A stretch of 12,375 nucleotides of DNA from Bacillota bacterium (GTDB taxonomy: Bacteria > Bacillota > Sulfobacillia > Thermaerobacterales > Thermaerobacteraceae). Shown here one piece after another: positions 7,259-12,375 of the stretch; position 1 is the stretch's first letter; each line of letters opens with the position of its first letter. Location of the stretch: NCBI GenBank assembly GCA_003242195.1, contig QGUQ01000021.1, positions 1 through 12,375 on the forward strand, given 5' to 3'. Both the position numbers and the translations under genes were made by a program. The notes beneath the pieces are model-generated. The model searched no databases. It was given only the letters and a program-made list of their open reading frames with translations, and had not been told where the DNA came from.

Positions 7259-8028
7259 GGCGCCATCGCCTCCACCAGCCGGACCATGCCGTCCAACAGC
7301 TCGTCGACGGCCCCGCCCATGGCGTCCACCAGGGCGGGCAGGGCCAGGGCCAGCACCAGCAGCCCGGCGGCGATCTTGACCGGCAGGCCCGTGAAGAACA
7401 CGTTCATCTGCGGCACGGCCCGCGCCAGGAGGGACAGGGCCAGCGTCACCATGAACAGCACGCCCAGGATGGGCAGGGCCAGGAGCAGCGCGACCGCCAG
7501 CATCCAGCCGGCCATGTCGATCCACACAGGCCCCGCGCCTGCGAGGCCGGCCCCCGCCGGCGGGATGCGCCGGAAGCTCAGCACCAGCGCTCGGATCAGC
7601 CAGTGGTGCCCGTCCACCCCCAGGAAGACGAGGAACATCACAAGGTTCAGCAGGTTGCCCACGACGGGTACCGGCTGGCTGAGGAAGGGGTCGAAGGCCC
7701 CGCTGACGGCAAACCCCGTCTCCAAGTCCAGCAACTCGCCGGCCACCTGGGCGGCGGCGAAGACCAGCGCCGTCAGCAGCCCCATGGCCAGGCCGACCGC
7801 CACCTCCCCCAGCAGGGCCACCGCGTAGGCGCCCGCTCCTGTGGGCACCGGCCCTCGCGGTACCAGGGGGAACACCACCAGGGCCAGGACCACGGCCAGC
7901 AGGGCCCGGAGGGGTGCGGGGACGAACCGGCCGCCCAGGGGCGGCGTGGCGGCCACCAGCCCGCTGGTCCTCCCCAGGCAGAGGAGGAACCGGTGGAGTT
8001 CCGACGTTGCGACCGCGCCGAGATCCAT
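7255..8028 (-). CDS. fliR: flagellar export gate protein FliR
   Basis: A 257-residue, strongly hydrophobic protein with about six membrane segments, the expected size for FliR. Recognisable parts are LGRTSGLVAATPPLGGR near the N-terminus, VAGELLDLETGFAVSGAFDP (family signature around residues 95-115), VVGNLLNLVMFLVFLGVDGH, and LALSLLARAVPQMNVFFTGL, the conserved ARxxPQMNVF segment near the end. FliR packs with FliP and FliQ into the export-gate pore in the middle of the basal body. The ATG at 8028 lies 30 bases after fliQ, with only a weak GAAGAG upstream. The stop overlaps the GTG start of flhB. Nothing is unusual in the sequence. Confidence 0.97.
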   Translation of the reverse strand: MDLGAVATSELHRFLLCLGRTSGLVAATPPLGGRFVPAPLRALLAVVLALVVFPLVPRGPVPTGAGAYAVALLGEVAVGLAMGLLTALVFAAAQVAGELLDLETGFAVSGAFDPFLSQPVPVVGNLLNLVMFLVFLGVDGHHWLIRALVLSFRRIPPAGAGLAGAGPVWIDMAGWMLAVALLLALPILGVLFMVTLALSLLARAVPQMNVFFTGLPVKIAAGLLVLALALPALVDAMGGAVDELLDGMVRLVEAMAP

Positions 8029-8058
8029 GACTCTTCGCCCGCCCCCGTCATCCCGTCG

Positions 8059-8325
8059 TCAACGGATGAACTGCGGCACCTGCTCGTAGAGGCGCGCGGT
8101 GAAACGCACCAGCACGGTCAGCATCCATGGCCCGAACAGGGCCAGTGCCACCAGCGTGGCGATGATCTTGGGCACGAACACCAGGGTCTGCTCGCTGATC
8201 TGGGTCGCGGCCTGGAACACGCTGACGGCGACGCCGACCACCACGCTCAGCACCAGGACCGGGGCCGCCACCAGCAGGCTCACCCACAACGCCTCGCGGC
8301 CCACCGACAGCACCAGAGCCTCCAC
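8059..8325 (-). CDS. fliQ: flagellar export gate protein FliQ
   Basis: An 88-residue protein with two membrane hairpin helices (about 14-38 and 52-74), the standard FliQ length. Characteristic segments are LLVAAPVLVLSVVVGVAVSV, FQAATQISEQTLVFVPKII and FGPWML. Several copies surround the FliP-FliR core of the export gate. It starts at GTG 8325, about 11 bases after the fliP stop, following a GGGGGGA purine run, and ends 30 bases before fliR. Length and motif order leave little doubt. Confidence 0.97.
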   Translation of the reverse strand: MEALVLSVGREALWVSLLVAAPVLVLSVVVGVAVSVFQAATQISEQTLVFVPKIIATLVALALFGPWMLTVLVRFTARLYEQVPQFIR

Positions 8326-8336
8326 CGGGATCCCCC

Positions 8337-9110
8337 CTACGTGCCGAAGGAAGCCAGCAAGGAGCGCACCACCAGGTTCCAGCCGTCCACCAGCACGAAC
8401 AGCAGGATCTTGAAGGGCAACGACACCAGCATCGGCGGCACCATCAACATTCCCATGGACATGAGGGTGCTGGCGACCACCATGTCGATGACGAGGAAGG
8501 GAACGTACAGGATGAACCCGATCTGGAAGGCAGTCTTCAGCTCGCTGATGACGTAGGCCGGGATCAGCACGTAGATCGGCACCTCATCCCGCGACGCCAC
8601 CCGCGGGCGCCCCGACAGCTCAAGGAACAACGCCAAGTCCTTTTCCCGGGTGTGCCGGAACATGAACTCCCGCACCGGGCCTGCAGCCCGCTGCAGCGCC
8701 TCCGTCTGGCCGATCTGTCCCTCCCGGTAGGGCACCCACGCCTCCTGATAGACCTGCTGCCAGACGGGCGACATGACGAACACGGTGAGGAACAGGGCCA
8801 GCCCCACCAGCACCTGGTTGGGTGGCGCCTGCTGGGTGCCCAGGGCGCTGCGCAGGAAGGAGAGGGCGACGACGATACGGGTGAAGCCCGTCATCATCAC
8901 CAGGATCGCGGGCGCCAGCGACAGCACGGTGAGGAGCAGGAGGATCTGCAGGGCGACACCCAACCCCTCCGGTCCCGTGGCCGGACGCAGCGTCACGTCG
9001 ATGCTGGGCACGGGCACCTCCCCGGCCTGGGCCGCCGCCGGCCCGGCCGCCGTCAGGACCGCCGCCACGGCCATGACCACCGCTAAGCCCGCCCGCAGCG
9101 GCCGACTCAT
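8337..9110 (-). CDS. fliP: flagellar export gate protein FliP
   Basis: FliP forms the core ring of the export-gate pore with FliQ and FliR. From the ATG at 9110 the protein is 257 residues. A signal peptide covers residues 1 to ~29 (hydrophobic GLAVVMAVAAVLTAAGPAAA, likely cut near AAAQA). The family block follows: LAPAILVMMTGFTRIVVALS, FLRSALGTQQAPPNQVLVGL and, later, VPIYVLIPAYVISELKTAFQ and GFILYVPFLVIDMVVASTLM, then MGMLMVPP. Two starts compete. ATG 9137 overlaps the fliO stop as ATGA and adds MSGRRGGVG. ATG 9110 has its own GAGGGGG ribosome binding site and gives a cleaner signal peptide. The two sites are near copies of each other (see the repeat at 9100-9153). The gene ends with TAG 11 bases before fliQ. 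Confidence 0.97.
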   Translation of the reverse strand: MSRPLRAGLAVVMAVAAVLTAAGPAAAQAGEVPVPSIDVTLRPATGPEGLGVALQILLLLTVLSLAPAILVMMTGFTRIVVALSFLRSALGTQQAPPNQVLVGLALFLTVFVMSPVWQQVYQEAWVPYREGQIGQTEALQRAAGPVREFMFRHTREKDLALFLELSGRPRVASRDEVPIYVLIPAYVISELKTAFQIGFILYVPFLVIDMVVASTLMSMGMLMVPPMLVSLPFKILLFVLVDGWNLVVRSLLASFGT

Positions 9111-9153
9111 GCCCACACCCCCTCGGCGCCCGCTCATGCCCGATCCCCCTCGG
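9100..9153 (-). repeat. 27-bp tandem near-repeat duplicating the fliP ribosome binding site and start
   Basis: Read on the minus strand, unit 1 (9153-9127) and unit 2 (9126-9100) agree at 21 of 27 positions. Each contains CCGAGGGGG, then six or seven bases, then GGGCATGAG. Each unit therefore holds a ribosome binding site and an ATG, in the same frame because the period is 27. Unit 1 also encodes the last residues and stop of fliO (ATGA overlap); unit 2 provides the fliP start at 9110. Confidence 0.8.
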
Positions 9154-9451
9154 GGTCCGTCGGCGCCGGCGGGTCGGAGGGCGCCGACCGCCGTAAGAGC
9201 AGCCGGACCTCGTGGTCGGTGACGCCCAGGAGGAGCTCCTGGTCGTCCAGGCGCACCAGGCAGAGGGCGCGGCGGCCGCCCAGGGGCACATAGGAGCGCA
9301 CCTCGATGCCGGTCGGGCGTCCGGGCTGCAGCCAACGGCCCAGCCGCCGGGTCGCCCACGCGGCGGCCGCGATCACCGCTCCCGTCGCCAGCAGGAACTG
9401 TAAGAGGCTTGTCCACATCTCGACTCCCGTCTCCCCGGCTGCCACGGGCAT
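9134..9451 (-). CDS. fliO: flagellar biosynthesis protein FliO
   Basis: A 105-residue protein with one membrane helix (about residues 14-36, SLLQFLLATGAVIAAAAWAT) and a small cytoplasmic domain. The domain has the FliO/FliZ pattern RSYVPLGGRRALCLVRLDDQ and ELLLGVTDHEV. FliO helps assemble the FliP ring of the export gate. It stands directly before fliP, as in most flagellar operons. The start is uncertain: ATG 9451 lies 10 bases after the CheY-like gene with GAGG eight bases upstream, while ATG 9418 has GGGAG five bases upstream and starts right at the membrane helix (94 residues). The C-terminal tail is Pro/Asp-rich. FliO is poorly conserved, but the LGGRRALCLVRL block and the position make the call firm. 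Confidence 0.92.
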   Translation of the reverse strand: MPVAAGETGVEMWTSLLQFLLATGAVIAAAAWATRRLGRWLQPGRPTGIEVRSYVPLGGRRALCLVRLDDQELLLGVTDHEVRLLLRRSAPSDPPAPTDPEGDRA

Positions 9452-9461
9452 CGCTCCCGCC

Positions 9462-9824
9462 TCAACCGCATCCGCTTCCCGTCCCGGCCCCCACGGCCCG
9501 CTGAAGCCGCCGAGGACGAAAGGGTTTGGCGACGACCTCGACCGCGCCGGCCCGCCGGTAGGCGATGACGTCCGTGCGGGTGGTCAGGGCGGTGCAGACC
9601 ACCAGCACGGCCCGCGGGTTGGCACTGGCCAGGCGGCGCAACCAGGCCTCCGCGTGCGATCCCCGCCGCACCGGGTCGACGATCAGGACGTCGGCCCGGC
9701 CCGCCGCCTGCCTCAGCAGGTCCTCCGGCTCCTCGCCGGTGAGTTCCTCGACCCAGTACGGCAGCGGCGCCAGGGCCTCCCGCACCGTCCTGCGGGCATA
9801 GGCGGCCGGGTCGATCACCAGCAC
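9462..9824 (-). CDS. CheY-like response-regulator receiver protein, degenerate active site
   Basis: A stand-alone receiver domain of about 120 residues between fliY/N and fliO, exactly where Bacillus has cheY. Aligned by eye with E. coli CheY, the first strand RVLVIDPAAYARRTVREAL keeps the first acidic residue (D12) but has Pro in place of D13. The phospho-acceptor Asp is present (LIVDPVRRG), as are the Thr (VVCTALTT) and the Lys-Pro-Phe (VVAKPF). The usual MPxMDG-type loop after the acceptor Asp is replaced by VRRGSHAEA. Loss of D13 should weaken Mg2+ binding and phosphorylation. No ATG fits: the GTG at 9824 gives the normal CheY length; a CTG at 9830 would have better spacing from GAGGG; ATG codons at 9911 and 9929 lie inside fliY/N and would add unrelated sequence. 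It may be a diverged CheY or a phosphorylation-independent switch-binding protein. Confidence 0.8.
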   Translation of the reverse strand: MLVIDPAAYARRTVREALAPLPYWVEELTGEEPEDLLRQAAGRADVLIVDPVRRGSHAEAWLRRLASANPRAVLVVCTALTTRTDVIAYRRAGAVEVVAKPFRPRRLQRAVGAGTGSGCG

Positions 9825-9843
9825 CCGCAGGGGCCCGCGTCCC

Positions 9844-10776
9844 TCACCGCAGCCTCCGGAGGCGTTCGCCCGGGCTGACGATGTCGGTGATGCGGATGCC
9901 GAAGTTCTCATCGATGACCACGACCTCACCGCGGGCGATCAGCCGGCCGTTGACCAGCAGGTCGACGGGCTCGCCTGCCAGCCGGTCCAGTTCCACCACC
10001 GTCCCTGGCGCCAGCTCCAGGATCTCCCGCACGGTGCGCTGGGCCTGGCCGAGCTCGACCGTCAGCTGCAGGGGGACGTCCAGAAGCAGGTCGATGGTCC
10101 CGCCACCCTGGGGTGAACCGGCCGGCGCCGCCTGGAAGGGACGGAAGGCCGGCGTCTCCACGGCGGGCTGCTCCCCGCCGCCAGAGGGCGCCGCCCGTAC
10201 CACCGGTTCCGCCGTGGCGGCCACCTCCGCTCCTGCCCCCGATGAGGCCCCGCCGGTCTCGCCGTCGCCCTCGGCAGGGGCCCCTTGGCCGCGCACGACC
10301 TCAGGCGGTATGTACCAGCCCATCCCCTCGTAGCGGGCCGCTAGGAGCTCCTCGGACTCGCCGGGGGGCTCCGGCCGGGCCTGCAATCCCTCCCCCACTC
10401 CCAGCCGCTCCCGCAATACCTCGCCGATGGCCCGCACCAGTTCCTCGCTGCCGTCGGGAGCCTGGGCCAGCCCGAGCCACGCCCGCCCGGGGGTCGGGGA
10501 CTGCCAGCGCAGCTCCAACCAGTACCCCGGAGCGCCGTCGCCCTGGCGGGCGCTGCGGCCGTCCAGCGGCTCCGGCTCCGGCGGCGGGAACTCACCCGGC
10601 CGCCCCAGGGCACCGGCTACCGCCCGCAACACGGCCCCGGCCAGCTCCCGGGCCGCCTCCTTCTCCCCGGCCTGGGTATCCCCCCCGGCCGGGCGGTCGG
10701 AGAAGTCTTCCCCGAGACTGCGCAGCAAGGCGTCGATCTCTTCCTGCGAGAGCATCTCCCAGTCACCGGTGTCCAT
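9844..10776 (-). CDS. fliN: flagellar motor switch protein FliN/FliY with CheY-docking peptide
   Basis: A 310-residue C-ring protein. The N-terminus has the CheY-docking motif [10 protein letters not shown] (residues 9-18). The C-terminus is a full FliN/SpoA domain (~227-310: [47 protein letters not shown]). In Bacillus FliY the two flank a ~200-residue CheC-like CheY-P phosphatase. Here only a reduced, ~100-residue segment is seen. [15 protein letters not shown] (from about residue 38) lines up with the FliY motif ERDAIGEIGNIS, but the catalytic Asn is Gly. A second helix ([16 protein letters not shown]) follows, then a Pro/Gly/Ala-rich linker (~150-225). Phosphatase activity is therefore doubtful. 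The ATG at 10776 is chosen for its AGGAGG site nine bases upstream; it overlaps fliM by 14 bases. Symbol fliY is equally usable. Confidence 0.92.
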   Translation of the reverse strand: MDTGDWEMLSQEEIDALLRSLGEDFSDRPAGGDTQAGEKEAARELAGAVLRAVAGALGRPGEFPPPEPEPLDGRSARQGDGAPGYWLELRWQSPTPGRAWLGLAQAPDGSEELVRAIGEVLRERLGVGEGLQARPEPPGESEELLAARYEGMGWYIPPEVVRGQGAPAEGDGETGGASSGAGAEVAATAEPVVRAAPSGGGEQPAVETPAFRPFQAAPAGSPQGGGTIDLLLDVPLQLTVELGQAQRTVREILELAPGTVVELDRLAGEPVDLLVNGRLIARGEVVVIDENFGIRITDIVSPGERLRRLR

Positions 10777-11701
10777 GGCGGCTCCCCTCCTCCCCGACGG
10801 TCTCCACCACCTGCACGGCCAGCCGCTGTCCCACACGCCCGGGCAAGACCCGGAACTTTACGCGGCCCCCCACCAGGAGCTCGATGGGCTCGTCGGCGCG
10901 CCGGTCGAGACGGAGGACATGTCCCACCTGCAACCGGAGCACGTCCCGGAGCGGCATCCGGGTCCGGCCGAGCACGGCGGTGAGCCGCAGGGGGACCTGA
11001 CGCAGGCCTTCCTCCCAGCGCTCCCGCGTCCGCGCCTGTGGCCTGGAGTCGCGGGCATAGTACTGGTGGGCGGCCAGCTTCGGCAGCAACGGCTCCAGCA
11101 GGGGATAGGGCAGGCAGATCCGCCAGCGGCCCTCCTGCTGGCCGAACCGGACCCTCAGCACGACCCGGACCACGATCTCGTTGATCGGCTGCACTTGCAC
11201 GAAGAGGGGGTTGGAGCCCAGCGTGACCAGCTCCGAGCTGACCTGCACCAGCTGGCTCCACCCCTCCGCCAGCGCCCGTAGGAAGCCCTGGATCACCGAG
11301 CGCATGACCACTGCCTCGATCTCCGTGAGACCGCGCCCGGCGGCGGTTCCCGTCCCCGGACCGCCGAACATGCGATCCACGATGGGGAAGGCGATGGACG
11401 GTTCGATTTCCAGCACGGCGCTGCTCTCCAGAGGCGGCAGGTTGAAGGCCGCAATGACGGTGGGGTTGGCCAACCCGGCGATGAACTCGCCGTAGGTGGT
11501 CTCCTCGACCTCGGCAACCTCGACCTCCACGACCGTCCGCAACTGTCCGGAGAGGAAGCCGGTGGCCAGTCGCGCCACGTTCTCGTGCACCATGGCCAGG
11601 GTGCGCAACTGGTCCTTGGAGAACTTGTCGGGCCGCCGGAAGTCGTAGATGCGGATCACCGGCTGCCGCCGCAAGCCCTTGCGCCGCAAGCCCTGGGTCA
11701 C
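10763..11701 (-). CDS. fliM: flagellar motor switch protein FliM, lacking the N-terminal CheY-docking peptide
   Basis: A 312-residue C-ring protein that links the MS-ring side of the switch to FliN and sets rotation sense. Residues 17-33 ([17 protein letters not shown]) open the middle CheC-like domain; it includes the FliG-binding FGGPG motif (112-116) followed by LTEIE, and NPLFVQV and [13 protein letters not shown] farther on. The C-terminal SpoA domain (~230-305) includes [15 protein letters not shown] and [19 protein letters not shown]. Normal FliM proteins begin with LSQxEIDALL and a ~30-residue linker. Here these are replaced by a 16-residue basic stretch built on a GLRR-KGLRR duplication. 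The GTG start at 11701 follows GGAGGAGG (11712-11719) by ten bases. No in-frame start lies farther up before a stop codon, so the short N-terminus is not a start-choice error. The 3' end overlaps fliY/N. Confidence 0.96.
   Translation of the reverse strand: MTQGLRRKGLRRQPVIRIYDFRRPDKFSKDQLRTLAMVHENVARLATGFLSGQLRTVVEVEVAEVEETTYGEFIAGLANPTVIAAFNLPPLESSAVLEIEPSIAFPIVDRMFGGPGTGTAAGRGLTEIEAVVMRSVIQGFLRALAEGWSQLVQVSSELVTLGSNPLFVQVQPINEIVVRVVLRVRFGQQEGRWRICLPYPLLEPLLPKLAAHQYYARDSRPQARTRERWEEGLRQVPLRLTAVLGRTRMPLRDVLRLQVGHVLRLDRRADEPIELLVGGRVKFRVLPGRVGQRLAVQVVETVGEEGSRHGHR
11667..11694. repeat. short tandem direct repeat in the 5' end of fliM
   Basis: CGCCGCAAGCCCT occurs at 11667-11679 and again at 11682-11694, period 15, so it keeps the reading frame. 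It encodes the [10 protein letters not shown] part of the FliM N-terminus, exactly where other FliM proteins have the linker after their CheY-docking motif. Confidence 0.75.
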
Positions 11702-11745
11702 CTCTCGGCTTCCTCCTCCCCCGGCCCGTCGCCTCGCCCCGTCAT
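11698..11745 (-). other. 15-codon mini-ORF bridging fliL and fliM (possible coupling leader)
   Basis: The ATG overlaps the fliL stop (ATGA) and the TGA stop overlaps the fliM start (GTGA). The peptide would read [15 protein letters not shown]. The frame covers the fliM ribosome binding site, so a ribosome reading it would arrive at the fliM start. The peptide resembles nothing known. It could be a coupling device, or simply the result of two overlaps 44 bases apart in a GC-rich sequence. Confidence 0.25.
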
Positions 11746-12164
11746 TGCACGATCAGGTCCATCAGCAGGACCTCGCGCAGCGGGATCTCCCGCAGCGCTT
11801 CATTGGCCTTCAGGCCTTTGAGCAAGGCCTGCTGAAGGCGGTCCATCCCGTCGGTGCCGGCCACGTCGGCGGCCGTCATGCCCCGCAGCACCCGGTGAAT
11901 GGAGTGGCGCACGTCGGCCAGGTGGGCCTGCTCCACCTCTTCCTTGGCCCGCTCGCCCTCCACCCGCAGGACCACCGACACCTGGATCACGTGCCCGTCC
12001 CGCAGGTTGGTGGTGAAGGGTTCCAGGGAGACGTCGACGGTGGCGGGCTCGGCCGCTGCCCCTCGACCGTCCCCGGCGAGGGACCCCATGGCCAACCAGG
12101 TCCCGCCGCTGGCCACCAGCGCGGTGAGCACCACGGCCAGCAGCAGCTTGCCCCGGTCCGTCAT
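11742..12164 (-). CDS. fliL: flagellar basal body-associated protein FliL
   Basis: A 140-residue single-pass membrane protein. It has a short cytoplasmic N-terminus, a membrane helix at about residues 6-27 (KLLLAVVLTALVASGGTWLA), a Gly/Ala-rich linker, and an extracytoplasmic FliL domain from about residue 43. The domain includes VSLEPFTTNLRDGHVIQVSV and VLRVEGERAKEEVEQAHLAD, and ends LREIPLREVLLMDLIVQ. FliL surrounds or supports the stator around the motor and affects torque. The usual position is directly before fliM, as here. ATG 12164 is chosen over the TTG just before it because AGGAGG lies ten bases upstream and the ATG overlaps the previous stop as TGATG. The gene is followed, after a 40-base gap, by fliM. 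Confidence 0.95.
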   Translation of the reverse strand: MTDRGKLLLAVVLTALVASGGTWLAMGSLAGDGRGAAAEPATVDVSLEPFTTNLRDGHVIQVSVVLRVEGERAKEEVEQAHLADVRHSIHRVLRGMTAADVAGTDGMDRLQQALLKGLKANEALREIPLREVLLMDLIVQ

Positions 12165-12375
12165 CAAACCTCACCCTCCTCCGGCCCCGGCTCGCGGGTA
12201 GTCCCCTCCCTCGCGTCGCCGCTGCCGGCGGCCTCGGGCCTGCCCGCCCCGCCAGCGATCTCCGCCTCCGAGCCGCGCCCCTGGCCGCGGGCCACGGCCG
12301 TGCCGACGGGGCCGCCCGGCAAACGGCCCCGCCCGGCCCCCCCCCCCAGACGGGCGCCCCCCCCCCGCAGGCCCC
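12164..12375 (-). CDS. 3' end of an unidentified gene upstream of fliL, low-complexity tail
   Basis: One frame runs from the window edge to a TGA that overlaps the fliL ATG (TGATG). Its codons have nearly 100% G or C at the third position, as in the neighbouring real genes; the other two frames do not show this. The visible ~70 residues are Gly/Ala/Arg-rich and end in an acidic tail (TTREPGPEEGEV). No domain can be recognised. In related operons the gene before fliL is often motB or flbD, and a disordered tail would fit MotB better, but nothing here shows it. Two G-runs (minus strand) near the edge make the frame upstream of about 12337 unsafe. Confidence 0.45.
   Translation of the reverse strand, partial: GLRGGGARLGGGAGRGRLPGGPVGTAVARGQGRGSEAEIAGGAGRPEAAGSGDAREGTTREPGPEEGEV
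12337..12366. repeat. two poly-C (minus-strand poly-G) tracts near the window edge
   Basis: Eleven C at 12337-12347 and ten C at 12357-12366 (plus strand), nine bases apart, inside the 3' part of the gene upstream of fliL. No other run of this length was noticed in the window. They may be true slippage-prone tracts or assembly error at a contig end. Confidence 0.7.

Noticed and set aside
7099..8556. 485-codon open frame on the plus strand
   Set aside because: Antisense to flhB, fliR, fliQ and fliP, which are all clear. Its product is low complexity (HQ/GQ-rich) and unlike any protein.
9137..9416. N-terminal extension of fliP up to 9416
   Set aside because: The frame is open only because it is a shadow of fliO. 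The signal peptide and ribosome binding site place the start at 9110 or at most 9137.
9825..9929. ATG start of the CheY-like gene at 9929
   Set aside because: The extra 35 residues are a shifted reading of the FliN SpoA domain and have no receiver homology; the normal CheY length begins near 9824.

Overview
The window is one gapless run of flagellar export, motor-switch and regulatory genes, all on the minus strand and therefore transcribed from high to low coordinates. DNA is about 70% G+C with strong GC3 bias, GTG and TTG starts are frequent, ribosome binding sites are purine-rich, and neighbouring genes overlap by 1 to 26 bases. The order fliL-fliM-fliY/N-cheY-fliO-fliP-fliQ-fliR-flhB-flhA-flhF-flhG-(PilZ)-sigma28 is the fla/che operon order of Bacillota. 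With the base composition this suggests a high-GC, Gram-positive-type bacterium of the Thermaerobacter/Symbiobacterium kind. That placement is inference; no 16S or marker search was possible.

Layout in transcription order: the 3' end of an unidentified gene with poly-G tracts (12375-12164); fliL, fliM, a FliN/FliY-type switch protein and a CheY-like receiver (12164-9462); the export-gate genes fliO, fliP, fliQ, fliR, flhB and flhA (9451-4050); the polar-localisation pair flhF and flhG (4053-1995); a YcgR-like PilZ protein (2020-1370); a FliA/SigD-type sigma factor (1345-572); a small flagellar-operon protein (575-174); and the start of a small membrane protein that runs off the window (153-1). 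No RNA genes, mobile elements, CRISPR arrays or terminators were seen, and no intergenic gap exceeds about 50 bases.

Most genes are complete and canonical, but the chemotaxis output is unusual. FliM has no N-terminal CheY-docking peptide, and the short space upstream cannot encode one. The docking motif [10 protein letters not shown] is present only on the next gene, a FliY-like protein whose CheC-type phosphatase domain has shrunk and lost its catalytic Asn. The gene in the cheY slot keeps the phospho-acceptor Asp, Thr and Lys but has lost one metal-binding Asp and the conserved loop after the acceptor. The cheB-A-W-C-D block found in Bacillus between flhG and sigD is replaced by a single PilZ (c-di-GMP effector) gene. 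FlhG also lacks the N-terminal DQAxxLR segment that activates FlhF. Together these suggest a rewired, possibly c-di-GMP-biased motor control. Smaller features are a 27-bp tandem duplication of the ribosome-binding site and start of fliP, and an AT-containing 17-bp palindrome at the start of the last gene.
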